A DNA stretch of 33,046 nt, from assembly GCA_019136515.1 (NCBI GenBank), contig JAGVUB010000070.1, forward strand, positions 1-33,046, given 5' to 3'. The first letter of the stretch is position 1. Every line of letters begins with the position of its first letter. Positions 16,180 through 23,815 of the stretch are shown in pieces. Position numbers and translations under genes: made by a program. A model generated the notes under the pieces. The model made no database searches. It saw nothing but the letters and a program-made list of their open reading frames with translations, and was not told the origin of the DNA. Origin of the DNA: Verrucomicrobiota bacterium. Its GTDB lineage: Bacteria; Verrucomicrobiota; Verrucomicrobiia; Opitutales; Opitutaceae.

Positions 16180-16692
16180 TTGATCAAGCCTCAGGACATC
16201 CTCGTTGCGCTCCGGCTCGTTTTGAAGCGTGCGCCCGGCACCTACGCCAACCTAGGCGCAGAGTTGGGCATGAGCGCATCCGAGGTCCATGGCGCGGTCC
16301 GACGGTTGCAGGAGGCGCGACTGGTGAACCCCAACAGTCAATCCGTGCGGCGGGAGGAGCTGCTTCGCTTTCTGGTCAATGGAGTCCCGTATGTCTTTCC
16401 AGCGCAGGCCAAAGAGGTCACCCGGGGGCTTCCGACCGCATGGGGACACCCGGTTCTCGCCAGTCGTTTCGCCGACAGCACGGAGCCGCCACCGGTGTGG
16501 CCGAGCGCGGAAGGCACCGTGCGAGGGGTCGCCGTCAAGCCGCTCTACCCGAGCGTCCCACAGGCTGTCGCCAGCGATCCCGAGCTGTACACACTGCTTG
16601 CACTGGTGGATGCGTTGCGCGTGGGACGCGCCCGCGAGCGCAATCTCGCGCAAGCTGAGCTGACGAAGCGCATCGAAGCCGATGAGCAATGA
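16180..16692 (+). CDS. Winged-helix protein paired with an AbiEii-like nucleotidyltransferase (putative antitoxin)
   Basis: A 170-residue protein starting at a TTG at 16180 (LIKPQDILVAL); a longer frame to 16063 reads through repeat sequence. The first 65 residues form a winged helix-turn-helix: PQDILVALRLVLKRAPGTYANLGAELGMSASEVHGAVRRLQEARLV has the recognition helix in SASEVHGAVRRL. The rest, with GVPYVFPAQAKEVTRGLPTAWG and PPVWPSAEGTVRGVAVKPLYP, is a conserved-looking second region that I do not recognise. Its stop overlaps the next gene's start by 11 bp, so expression is coupled. The arrangement wHTH followed by nucleotidyltransferase mirrors the type IV AbiEi-AbiEii order, so the likely job is antitoxin and autorepressor. 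This is an inference from context. Confidence 0.75.
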   Translation: MIKPQDILVALRLVLKRAPGTYANLGAELGMSASEVHGAVRRLQEARLVNPNSQSVRREELLRFLVNGVPYVFPAQAKEVTRGLPTAWGHPVLASRFADSTEPPPVWPSAEGTVRGVAVKPLYPSVPQAVASDPELYTLLALVDALRVGRARERNLAQAELTKRIEADEQ

Positions 16693-17371
16693 CCTGCTGA
16701 CTTCGATGGTGCTGGTGGCGGCGAAGCTGAACGAACTCGCGCTCGATCACGTCTTTCTGGGCGGCTCGGTGCTCCGATTTCTCCTCGATGCACCCGACCT
16801 CACTCCCGTCCGACAAACACGCGACGTGGATGTAGCGATCGGAGTCGTGGCGTTCGAGGCCTACTCCGCCCTTGAGGAACGACTGCGCCAAGCGGGATTC
16901 GACCACGACATGCGCGAAGGTGCGCCGAAGTGCCGCTGGATCTTCGGGAACACCATTGTGGACATCATGCCCGCCGGTGGCGACTACCTCGGATTGAACA
17001 CCGCTTGGTTCCAAGAGGCGGTGGCCACGGCCACGACCATCCAAGTGGGCGCTGCCACACTGAGCATTGTCGAACCTGCGGCATTTCTCGCCACAAAGCT
17101 CGAGGCCTTCAACGACCGAGGAGACGGCGACTACCTGGCAAGCCACGACCTCGAGGATGTGATCACAGTGGTCGATGGCCGACGACACATCGTCGAGGAC
17201 GTACAACTCGCCCCTCGCAAGCTTCGCGACTTCGTCGTCACCGAGTTCGCCCGGCTGCTGGCAGTGGGCCGGTTTCGCGACGCCATCGCAGCCCACCTGC
17301 CGCCCGATGAAGCGAGCCAACAGCGCACGCCCATCGTCCTATCCCGACTGCAGGCCATCGCCGCGATCTGA
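16682..17371 (+). CDS. AbiEii-like nucleotidyltransferase (putative type IV toxin)
   Basis: A 229-residue protein of the DNA polymerase-beta-like nucleotidyltransferase superfamily. The active-site set is intact: G27-G28-S29 (FLGGSVLRFLL), D48 and D50 (TRDVDVAI), and a third acidic residue D94 (TIVDIMPAGG). A later KLEAFNDRGDGDYLASHDLEDV stretch matches the lysine and D-x-x-D pattern found after the catalytic core in AbiEii/AbiGii relatives. AbiEii-type enzymes add nucleotides to tRNA acceptor ends and cause growth arrest, including during phage infection; whether this one does is unknown. The ATG at 16682 lies inside the upstream gene, an 11-bp overlap. The pair is bounded by repeats on both sides and reads like a self-contained defence or addiction cassette. 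Confidence 0.82.
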   Translation: MSNDLLTSMVLVAAKLNELALDHVFLGGSVLRFLLDAPDLTPVRQTRDVDVAIGVVAFEAYSALEERLRQAGFDHDMREGAPKCRWIFGNTIVDIMPAGGDYLGLNTAWFQEAVATATTIQVGAATLSIVEPAAFLATKLEAFNDRGDGDYLASHDLEDVITVVDGRRHIVEDVQLAPRKLRDFVVTEFARLLAVGRFRDAIAAHLPPDEASQQRTPIVLSRLQAIAAI

Positions 17372-17427
17372 TCGACGGAGGGGGGGCGCGACGCTTGACA
17401 GGGCGTCTCGAGAAGAGCGTAAAGCAC

Positions 17428-17520
17428 CGTCGGGTTGAGCTTGGGCTCCTGCCGCAGAAACCGGAGTGGCGGCGTTCACGGCCGGGCAGCGTATCGGATG
17501 GTCCGATGCAGGCAGGGGGG
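17428..17520. repeat. Family C repeat, full copy 5
   Basis: Begins CGTCGGGTTGAGCTTGGG and includes GGAGTGGCGGCGTTCACGG and CCGGGCAGCGTATCGG. It lies 57 bp after the nucleotidyltransferase stop and is followed by family E copy 3 at 17561. Confidence 0.86.
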
Positions 17521-17560
17521 AAGGGACAGTAGCGAGGAGTGAGTAGCGAGGAGGCGGAGC

Positions 17561-17655
17561 GTCCCCGATCAGCGTCCATCAGCGTGTTCTGCCGTACGGC
17601 AGAATGATTCCCCTTCCGTCCTCCGCCCACCGCGGCGCACCGGGGACCGTTCGCC
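17561..17655. repeat. Family E repeat, copy 3 (shortened)
   Basis: GATCAGCGTCCATCAGCGTG followed by the perfect palindrome TTCTGCCGTACGGCAGAA (17587-17604), then a shortened, diverged tail ending CACCGGGGACCG. A further GGATCAGTGCCCATCAG unit stands at 17714-17735, next to the 3' end of the secreted-protein gene. Confidence 0.83.
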
Positions 17656-17784
17656 CCACCCTCGGCTGCCATTCCTGATTTCCTGATTTCCACATTCCCA
17701 TCCTGCCGCTCCGGATCAGTGCCCATCAGTGTGCATCACCCCGTAGATCGGCTCCGGGAAACGGGAAAAGCGGCGCGTCCGAAA

Positions 17785-18561
17785 CTAGCCCTTGATCGGC
17801 GCCAACGGCGCGAGCTCGGGCTCCCCAGGCGCGGGTTCGGCCGGGATCGGCTGCAACGGCGCGAGCTCCGGGGCGGGCTCGGCGGGGATCGGTTTCAGCG
17901 GCGCCAGCTTCGGGGGCGCCTCCTCCCGCGCCGGCTTTGCGGGGCGGCGAACCGGGCGTGCCTTCGCCTGCCGGGCCCCGCGGCCCTCGCCGATGACATG
18001 GCCGTGGAAGGTCACCGTACCTTTCGGATACTGCACCACGAGCACGACCCGCGGGCCCACGATCTCCAGCGTGAACGGCAGTTCCGACCGGGAGGTGCGC
18101 TGCGACACCTGGCCATCCGCCCGGGCGGTGCTAACCGTCGCCATCTTCATCGTACCCGAGCCCACATGGCGTGGCAGGTTGCCGCCGGCACCCGCCTGGC
18201 CACCCACCGCCAGCACGGGCACGACCCGCAGGTCGAGCTGGGTGCTCGTCGAGACGACTTCCACAGCGACATCGTCGGCCCCCGCCCGCCAGGAAATCTC
18301 CGCGGCACCGGCATACTCGCCGGCGATCCCGGAGAGGTTCACCGCCTCGAAGTCGATCGTCATCGGCTCGAGGAGCGGCCCCTTCATCTTCTGGGTGTCG
18401 CGCACATAGATCACCCACTCCAACGGACCCGGCGCCGGGACAGCCGGATCGGCGGCCCGCACCGCAACGGCGCCGGAGACGAGCAGCACCGTCACGGCCA
18501 GACCACCGGCCGCGATACGGGAAAGGAGAGACAGGACGAAGCAGGAGCGTTGGGGTACCAT
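17785..18561 (-). CDS. Secreted protein with proline-rich C-terminal repeats, unknown function
   Basis: A 258-residue protein I do not recognise. It starts at the ATG at 18561 (MVPQRSC) with a signal peptide: a basic-hydrophobic stretch of about 35 residues ending near VAVRA-ADP. The middle (about 40-200) is a beta-rich domain with VIYVRDTQKMKGPLLEPMTIDF, SGTMKMATVS and LPFTLEIVGPRVVLVVQYPKG. The end is a basic linker (RPVRRPAKPAR) and three imperfect repeats of the type LAPLxPIPAEPAP. Such tails often span or bind the cell wall or outer membrane, which is only a guess here. It is the sole minus-strand, exported cargo in the array before HigBA and sits between two C-E composite units. Confidence 0.75.
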   Translation of the reverse strand: MVPQRSCFVLSLLSRIAAGGLAVTVLLVSGAVAVRAADPAVPAPGPLEWVIYVRDTQKMKGPLLEPMTIDFEAVNLSGIAGEYAGAAEISWRAGADDVAVEVVSTSTQLDLRVVPVLAVGGQAGAGGNLPRHVGSGTMKMATVSTARADGQVSQRTSRSELPFTLEIVGPRVVLVVQYPKGTVTFHGHVIGEGRGARQAKARPVRRPAKPAREEAPPKLAPLKPIPAEPAPELAPLQPIPAEPAPGEPELAPLAPIKG

Positions 18562-18657
18562 AGGACTGGATTCGGGAGCGGATTGCAGGGGCCTGACTTT
18601 GCACTGCGCACAGGGACAGATCACGGACGCCGGGCGTCGCGGGGTATCGGCGCCCAG

Positions 18658-18752
18658 GCGCAGCCGGGTTGCGCCTGGGCCTCGTCCGCGGAAACCGGGC
18701 TGGCGAGGTTCACGGCCGGGCAGCGTAACGGCGGGTCCGATGCGGGCAAGGG
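18658..18752. repeat. Family C repeat, full copy 6
   Basis: GCGCAGCCGGGTTGCGCCTG through TTCACGGCCGGGCAGCGTA to GCAAGGG. It is more diverged at its 5' end than the others and is followed by family E copy 4 after 23 bp. Confidence 0.86.
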
Positions 18753-18775
18753 GGAAGGCAGGAGCGAGTAGTCGG

Positions 18776-18946
18776 CACTTCCGGATCAGCGTCCATCCGC
18801 GTGTTCTGCCGTACGGCAGAATGGTTCCACTTCTCGGAGGCGCCGCGCGCCGGAGATTCTCCCACACGGGAGAACGTCCTCTGCGTCTCTGTGCCTCCGC
18901 GTGAGAGATTTCCGCTCCGCCGGGGTCATCGCCTCCGGCTACAGCC
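18776..18946. repeat. Family E repeat, copy 4 (long form)
   Basis: Same order of parts as copy 1: GGATCAGCGTCCATCCGCG, the perfect palindrome (18804-18821), GGCGCC/GCGCC, CACGGGAGAACGTCCTC, CTCTGTGCCTCCGCGTGAGA and CTCCGGCTACAGCC. It ends 4 bp before the higA stop codon. Confidence 0.88.
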
Positions 18947-18950
18947 AAGC

Positions 18951-19247
18951 CTACGCCGCCGCCGGCTCCCGCGGACGCACTTCCTTCGCGATGCGCGGAC
19001 CAAGCTCGCGTTGCGCCAGCTCCAGTTCGTAGAGCATCTGCCCGCGCAGCCAATAGCCCGGCGACAGCCCGAAGTAGCGTTCCAGCCGGAGGGCCGTGTC
19101 GGCCGTGATCGCGCGCCTGCCCTCAAGGATCGCGCAGATCCGGTTGAGCGGCACGCCGATGTCCTTGGCGAGCCGGTAGGCACTGAGGCCCATCGGTTCG
19201 AGAAAGTCGTCGCGGAGGATTTCGCCGGGATGGATGGCGGTGTTCAT
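18951..19247 (-). CDS. higA: HigA-family antitoxin (XRE-type helix-turn-helix)
   Basis: A 98-residue HigA-type antitoxin and transcriptional repressor. The family N-terminus IHPGEILRDDFLEPMGLSAYRLAKDIGV is followed by the recognition helix PLNRICAILEGRR at about residues 33-45, then ITADTALRLERYFGLSPGYWLRGQMLYEL, a strong HigA signature. The last 15 residues are charged and poorly conserved. The start at 19247 lies 11 bp after the toxin stop. The toxin gene comes first, as is usual for higBA loci, and HigA probably represses their shared promoter. Confidence 0.93.
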   Translation of the reverse strand: MNTAIHPGEILRDDFLEPMGLSAYRLAKDIGVPLNRICAILEGRRAITADTALRLERYFGLSPGYWLRGQMLYELELAQRELGPRIAKEVRPREPAAA

Positions 19248-19258
19248 GGCGGGAAAAG

Positions 19259-19540
19259 CTAGTGGTAGTCCACGATCTCGACCTCGGTGGCGCCGCGGTC
19301 GGTCCACACGAAGCAGAGGCGGAATTGGTCGTTGATGCGGATGGAATGCTGGCCCTTGCGGCCACCGCCCAACGCCTCAAGCCGGTTGCCGGGCGGGACG
19401 CGGAGATCGTCGAGTCGACCCGCCATGTCGAGTTGGCGCAACTTGCGGCGGGAGACGTGCTGGATGGTGGAAGGAACCTTTCGACTCCGGCCTTCGCGGT
19501 ACAGCGCCTCGGTCTCGGCGCAGTGGAAGGACAGAATCAT
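19259..19540 (-). CDS. higB: HigB-family toxin (RelE superfamily)
   Basis: A 93-residue HigB-type toxin; known members are ribosome-dependent mRNA endonucleases. Signatures: the opening MILSFHCAETEALYREG, KVPSTIQHVSRRKLRQLDMAGRLDDLRVPPGNRLEAL in the middle, and the C-terminal core HSIRINDQFRLCFVWTDRGATEVEIVDYH, which carries the conserved R-I-N-x-Q-x-R-x-C-F motif at about residues 66-78. The length is normal. It is the first gene of the two-gene operon. A promoter-like pair close to the ATG suggests a leaderless transcript. Confidence 0.94.
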   Translation of the reverse strand: MILSFHCAETEALYREGRSRKVPSTIQHVSRRKLRQLDMAGRLDDLRVPPGNRLEALGGGRKGQHSIRINDQFRLCFVWTDRGATEVEIVDYH

Positions 19541-19546
19541 GCGCCG

Positions 19547-19574
19547 AGGTTACGCGCCGCGGCACCATGGTCAA
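19547..19574 (-). promoter_or_regulatory. Candidate higBA promoter with leaderless start
   Basis: On the minus strand TTGACC (19569-19574) and TAACCT (19547-19552) are 16 bp apart. A start about seven bases downstream would coincide with the higB ATG (19538-19540). Both hexamers match the sigma-70 consensus at four or more positions. No binding site for HigA is obvious. Confidence 0.4.
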
Positions 19575-19639
19575 GTGCGGGAACAGCATCGCGGTTGGCG
19601 CGAGTGAAGTTCCATCATCTCTTGGTTCTCGTCCGGCCT

Positions 19640-20071
19640 CTGTGCCTCTGCGCGAGTCTATATCCCGGCCTTTCTGATCCATTCTCCCGCCCTCTGCGCT
19701 CACGGCGCGACGTTTCGATCCCCCTCTCCTCCGTCTCTTCTCCGCGACTCCGCGTCTCTGCGTGAGAAAGTCCCGATCCGCCGGGTTCATCGCCCCCGGC
19801 TACAGCCAAACCGTCCCCGCCTTCCCGGTATCCACATCCTCAATCCGGCTGAACGACTTCGTCGCCCAGCTACGGCGCTGACGAAGCAGCGCCCTCCAGC
19901 AGCAAGCAAAACCTTCTCCGTGTTCTCCTCCGCCTCAATGTCCTCTGTGGCGGATCGCTGCCGGTTCCGTTCCTCTGCGCTCTATGCGTTCTCTGCGGTT
20001 GATCCGAACCGCCGGGTCGCAGCCCCGGCTACAGCCGCGCCGGCCCTGAGTTCATGAGTTCCAGATTCTCC
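19640..20071. repeat. Gene-free spacer made of repeat tails
   Basis: This 430-bp stretch has no supportable gene. It holds CTCTGTGCCTCTGCGCGAG and CTCCGCGTCTCTGCGTGAGA segments (near 19640 and 19740), two CCGGCTACAGCC ends (19796-19807, 20023-20034), a GCTGAACGACTTCGTCG copy (19848-19864), and the 26-bp repeat 20046-20071 identical to 15996-16021. It marks the right end of the array. Confidence 0.75.
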
Positions 20072-20091
20072 GCGTCCGCCCGGCCCCGCGG

Positions 20092-21195
20092 TCAGCATGC
20101 CGGCTGCGCCCGCACGAGCTCGTCGAAGAGATCCTCGTACTCGGCCGTGATCTTCTCGAGCCCGTAGATCGCCGGCCCCTCCCGGGCGGCCGCGGCGGCG
20201 CAGCGTTCGCCCGCCTCGCCCAGCGCGGCCTCGATGCAGTCGGCCAGCGCCGCCGGATCCCGGTGCGTCGCCAGAAATCCGGTGCGCCCGTGGTCGATCA
20301 GCTCCTCGACGCCCGGCGCGCGCGTGCCGATCGCCGCGCAGCCCGAAGCCATCGCCTCGATCAGGCCCAGCGGCAGCCCCTCGAAATGCGTGGAGAGCAC
20401 GAACACCCGGCTGCGGCCGACCAGCTCCGGCACGTCGCTGCGCATGCCGAGCAACTCGACGAGACCGCCCAGCCGCAGCCGCCAGATCAACCAGCGCGCG
20501 TGCCAGCGTTGCAGGCGTTTGCCGCCGCCGGCCATGCGCAGATGCACCGGCCGACCGCGGTCGCGCAGGAGCGCGATGGCGCGCAGCAACGTCGCATGGT
20601 CCTTCTGGCGCCCGAACCGCGCCGTCGACATCACCACCGGCTCGCGCTCCGCCCACGGCCGCGCCGCCGCGCAGAAGCGGTCCAGCCGGACCGTGTTGTA
20701 GATCACGCGCAGCTTCTCGGCCGGCAGCCCGAGCCGCCGCAGGTTGTCCGCCACCGCATGGGATACCGCGACGATCGCGCCGGTCTGCGCCGCCAACCGC
20801 TTCGTCCGCCGCAGGTGCAGCCACTTGTAGTGCTCGTGGTTCTGCTCGACCTGCAGCAACACCGGCACGCCCACGCGTTGCGCCGCGAACCGCCCCCAGA
20901 TGTGCTCCGGATAGCCCTGGCCGACGAAAACCTCGGGGCGAAACTCGCGCATCACCCGATCCAGCTCCGCGAGCAGGCGGGACTTCGGGCGCGGCGCGAC
21001 CTCGCAATACCCCACGCCGGCTTCCGCGAGCTGCCGGCGGAACTGTTCGGCGAGCGGCTGGCCGCGCTTGCGACGGAAAACCAGATACGGCTCCACCCGC
21101 CCGCTGCGCGCATGCCCGACGGCGAGGTTGACCATCATGTGGGTCACGCCCTTGCCGCCGCCGCTGCCGAAGTAGAGCACGCGCAGCTTCGTCAT
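20092..21195 (-). CDS. GT4-family glycosyltransferase (second of pair)
   Basis: A 367-residue GT-B fold glycosyltransferase, probably acting in the cytoplasm on envelope polysaccharide or LPS precursors. The N-terminal domain opens with VLYFGSGGGKGVTHMMVNLA, a glycine-rich turn typical of GT4 enzymes. The C-terminal domain (from about 185) has VVMSTARFGRQKDHATLLRAI and then the donor-binding E-x7-E motif: EGLPLGLIEAMASG (about residue 285-300), followed by GTRAPGVEELI. The start ATG at 21195 overlaps the stop of the upstream glycosyltransferase (quartet ATGA), so the two are coupled. Sugar and acceptor cannot be told from the sequence. Confidence 0.9.
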   Translation of the reverse strand: MTKLRVLYFGSGGGKGVTHMMVNLAVGHARSGRVEPYLVFRRKRGQPLAEQFRRQLAEAGVGYCEVAPRPKSRLLAELDRVMREFRPEVFVGQGYPEHIWGRFAAQRVGVPVLLQVEQNHEHYKWLHLRRTKRLAAQTGAIVAVSHAVADNLRRLGLPAEKLRVIYNTVRLDRFCAAARPWAEREPVVMSTARFGRQKDHATLLRAIALLRDRGRPVHLRMAGGGKRLQRWHARWLIWRLRLGGLVELLGMRSDVPELVGRSRVFVLSTHFEGLPLGLIEAMASGCAAIGTRAPGVEELIDHGRTGFLATHRDPAALADCIEAALGEAGERCAAAAAREGPAIYGLEKITAEYEDLFDELVRAQPAC

Positions 21196-22298
21196 GACTC
21201 GGCGCCGCGTCGCGCGCCCTCCTTGCGTCTCCACTCCACGAACAGCTTCGCGTACACGGCCTCGATGCCGGCGGCTTCGCGCTCGATGGAGAAGTTCGCG
21301 ATCACGTGTTCGCGCCCGGCGCGCCCCATAGCGGCGGCGCGGGCCGGATCGGCCATCAGCTCGCCGACACGACGCTGGAGCGTCGCCATGTCGTCGACAT
21401 CGCACAGGAAACCCGTTTCGCCCTCGCGGATGAGGTGCATCGCGGCGCCCACGCGCGTCGCCACCACCGGCGCGCCGCTGGCCATCGCCTCGGCGGGCAC
21501 GAGCCCGAAGCCTTCCCAGCGCTGCGGGCCGACGACGATCGTCATCCGGCGCAGCCAGAGCGGCACCTCCTCGGCCGGGCGCTCGCCGAGAAACACGATG
21601 CGTTGGGTCAGCCCGGCGGCAGCGACCTTCGCCTGCTGCTGCGCGGCGAACTCGCGCTGGTCGAGCGTGATCTGCCCCACCACCACGGCCGTGAAGTCCG
21701 GATACCGGGGCAGCAGCTCGATCATCGCGTCGACGAACCGGTCCACGCCTTTCTGCGCGCGCACGCGGCCGAAGACACCCACGCCGTACTTGCCCGGCAG
21801 CCCGGTCGCCGCCCACTCGGCCGCGCGGTCGGCGGCGGGGCGGTAGGTCTCGGTGTTGATGCCGTGCAGGTTCACCACGTGCGGCACCTCGAGGTACGAG
21901 CCCGACTCCGGCGAGACCGCGATCACGGCGTCCATCCGGCGGAGGAGAAAGCGCGTCCACGCCGAGTGGCGACGCTGCGCCGCGGAGGTGAAGAGGAGTT
22001 TGAGCGGCTGGCGCAGCACCGCCTTCAGCAGCCAGCCGGCGAGCATCTCGTTGTTGCGCCGCGCGTGCCAGATCCGCCCCGGCCGGCCCGGCGGACGTGT
22101 CCAGCCCTTGGTGAGCAACGCGCGCCACGTGACCTGCGGCCAGTGCGCCGGCAGCTTCGGCCCGAGCGCCGCGATCGGCAGCCGCTTCGCATGGACCGGC
22201 AGCAACGCGGCCACGGTCGAGGTCACGCCGCTGTAGCGGACCTTCATGCTGGCGGCGATCACCTCGGTGGTGCGCAGGTCGCGGATGTTGTTCTCCAT
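21192..22298 (-). CDS. GT4-family glycosyltransferase (first of pair)
   Basis: A 368-residue GT-B glycosyltransferase from the ATG at 22298 (MENNIRDL); the longer frame to 22349 adds unlikely residues. It has an acceptor-side domain with KVRYSGVTSTVAALLP near residue 20, a central VFGRVRAQKGVDRFVDAMIELL and a donor motif GFGLVPAEAMASGAPVVATRVG near residue 275-300 with the two glutamates of the family's EX7E. Its last bases overlap the start of the second glycosyltransferase, which suggests one pathway, most likely LPS core or exopolysaccharide assembly. The gene starts next to a palindrome-rich spacer. Confidence 0.9.
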   Translation of the reverse strand: MENNIRDLRTTEVIAASMKVRYSGVTSTVAALLPVHAKRLPIAALGPKLPAHWPQVTWRALLTKGWTRPPGRPGRIWHARRNNEMLAGWLLKAVLRQPLKLLFTSAAQRRHSAWTRFLLRRMDAVIAVSPESGSYLEVPHVVNLHGINTETYRPAADRAAEWAATGLPGKYGVGVFGRVRAQKGVDRFVDAMIELLPRYPDFTAVVVGQITLDQREFAAQQQAKVAAAGLTQRIVFLGERPAEEVPLWLRRMTIVVGPQRWEGFGLVPAEAMASGAPVVATRVGAAMHLIREGETGFLCDVDDMATLQRRVGELMADPARAAAMGRAGREHVIANFSIEREAAGIEAVYAKLFVEWRRKEGARRGAES

Positions 22299-22362
22299 GC
22301 GTGAAACGGTGCCGCCACGGAACACACCCGCCGCGCCGAGGGCCAACACTTTCTGGGGTCAC

Positions 22363-22527
22363 GCTTGCGGGTGGATCGCGTTGCCCCCAACGCGATCATG
22401 CGCGTGAGCTAACCAATCCAGCTTCCGTAGACACCAGCCAGCCCATCCCCACGCCTGCGCGCGATTTCTCGCCAGTCGCGGACAACGTCCGCGAACCGCT
22501 TGGGGGCAAGCGGCTCCACCCGCAAGC
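22363..22527. repeat. 165-bp element with near-perfect 28-bp terminal inverted repeats
   Basis: The left end, starting at 22363 with GCTTGCGGGTGGA, and the right end, finishing at 22527, are inverted copies: the first 13 bp match exactly and the next 15 match at 11 positions. Inside, TCGCGGAC/GTCCGCGA (22476-22494) is a perfect 8-bp palindrome around AAC. There is no coding frame. The form is that of a MITE-like element. Confidence 0.72.
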
Positions 22528-22609
22528 ATCGCGCCCAGCCAGCCCCGCCCGCGATCAGCGGGCGCCGGCCAAACCGCTCCGGAGGCGATCAGCCGGAGGA
22601 CACGCCCAA

Positions 22610-22631
22610 AGCTTCGGCCCTTGCCGAAGCT
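22610..22631. repeat. Hairpin AGCTTCGG/CCGAAGCT
   Basis: Perfect 8-bp arms with a 6-nt loop CCCTTG. No T-run follows on either strand, so I do not call it a terminator. It lies between the 165-bp element and the pyrimidine tract. Confidence 0.55.
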
Positions 22632-22654
22632 CATCAGTGGTTCACCACTCCGCC

Positions 22655-22765
22655 CTCTGCCCTCCGCCTTCCGTCTTCGTTCCCTTCGTTTCCTTCTGCC
22701 GTCCGTTCTCCGTCTTCTGTCGTCCGTCATCCGTCTTCCCTCGTCCGTCCTCCGCCGTCCGAGCG
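22655..22765. repeat. Degenerate pyrimidine tract of CCGTCTTC-type units, upstream of dppD
   Basis: About 110 bp, nearly all C and T with G at regular spacing, made of 7-8-bp units such as CCGTCTTC, TCGTCCG, CATCCGT. A tract of the same kind lies at 24530-24626 before the OppF gene. On the reverse strand it is a purine-rich GGACGGA-type repeat. Confidence 0.75.
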
Positions 22766-22823
22766 CTGCCCGCCGTTTTCCCTTTGCCCCGCGCGGGCCG
22801 GCGTCGTCGCATCGTCGGCACCG

Positions 22824-23798
22824 ATGCCGTTGCTCGAAGTCACCGACCTGCGCACGTTTTTCCACACCCGCAACGGCGTGGTGCGCGCGGTCGACGGCGT
22901 GAGCTTCTCCCTCGAGAAGGGCGAGACGCTCGGCCTCGTCGGCGAATCCGGCTCGGGCAAGTCCGTCACCTGCCAGTCGCTCCTGCGCCTCGTGCCGCAG
23001 CCGCCCGCCCAGCTCGCCGGCCGCGCGCTCTTCGCCGGCACCGACCTGCTCGCCTGCCCCGCGCGCGAGCTGCGCGCCATCCGCGGCCGCCGCATCGGCA
23101 TGATCTTCCAGGACCCGATGACGTCGCTCAATCCGTACCTGCGGATCTCCGACCAGCTCATCGAGCCGCTCCTCATCCACGAGAAACTCTCCCGCCGCGA
23201 CGCGCTCGCCCGCGGCCTGGCGATGCTCGAGGCCGTCGGCATCAACGACGCCGCCGCGCGCCTCCACCACTACCCGCACGAGTTCTCCGGTGGCATGCGC
23301 CAACGCGTGATGATCGCGATGGCCCTCATCGCCCGCCCCGAACTGCTCATCGCCGACGAGCCCACCACCGCGCTCGACGTCACCGTGCAGGCGCAGATCC
23401 TCGACCTCATCCGCCGCCTCCAATGCGAGCTCGGCATGGCCGTGATCTTCATCACGCACGACCTCGGCGTCGTCGCCGGCCTGTGCGACCGCGTGCAGGT
23501 GATGTACGCCGGCCGGATCGTCGAGAGCGCAACAACCACGGATCTCTTCGCGCGTCCGCAACACCCCTACACCCGCGCCCTCCAACGCTCGATCCCCGCC
23601 CTCCAACCGAAGGGCGCCGAACTCTTCACCATCCCCGGCCTCCCGCCCGACCTCAGCCGCCTTCCCCCCGGCTGCCCCTTCGCGCCGCGCTGCGAATTCG
23701 CCGTGGAGAAATGCCGCACCGGCGACGCCCCGCCGCTCGTGGAAACGAAGCCCGCCCACCACTCCGCCTGCCTCCGCGTGCAGGCCGGGGAACTCTGA
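22824..23798 (+). CDS. Oligopeptide/dipeptide ABC transporter ATP-binding protein (OppD/DppD type)
   Basis: A 324-residue cytoplasmic ATPase that powers peptide import. Walker A is GESGSGKS at residues 40-47, the Q-loop is [10 protein letters not shown], the ABC signature is FSGGMRQRV, Walker B is [12 protein letters not shown] and the H-loop is FITHDLGVV. The C-terminal oligopeptide extension is complete ([12 protein letters not shown], then [15 protein letters not shown]), the cysteine-rich segment typical of Opp/Dpp ATPases. I chose the ATG at 22824 (MPLLEVTDL); the longer frame upstream is tract sequence. The matching permease genes are not in the window. The partner ATPase lies 830 bp downstream, after a secreted-protein gene. 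Confidence 0.95.
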   Translation: MPLLEVTDLRTFFHTRNGVVRAVDGVSFSLEKGETLGLVGESGSGKSVTCQSLLRLVPQPPAQLAGRALFAGTDLLACPARELRAIRGRRIGMIFQDPMTSLNPYLRISDQLIEPLLIHEKLSRRDALARGLAMLEAVGINDAAARLHHYPHEFSGGMRQRVMIAMALIARPELLIADEPTTALDVTVQAQILDLIRRLQCELGMAVIFITHDLGVVAGLCDRVQVMYAGRIVESATTTDLFARPQHPYTRALQRSIPALQPKGAELFTIPGLPPDLSRLPPGCPFAPRCEFAVEKCRTGDAPPLVETKPAHHSACLRVQAGEL

Positions 23799-23815
23799 GC
23801 AACCCGCGCCACCCG

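Noticed and set aside
17719..18771. 350-residue plus-strand frame
   Set aside because: It is antisense to the secreted protein with a clear signal peptide and proline repeats.
14985..18946. Integron cassette array with attC sites
   Set aside because: The E unit palindrome lacks the paired core sites of attC and there is no intI in the window. The array idea is kept as a finding, without this label.
13781..20071. CRISPR array
   Set aside because: The repeats are long, of several families and separated by genes; there are no short regular spacers and no cas genes.
22610..22631. Rho-independent terminator
   Set aside because: The hairpin is good but has no T-run on either strand; the same holds for 10688-10705 and 26667-26688.
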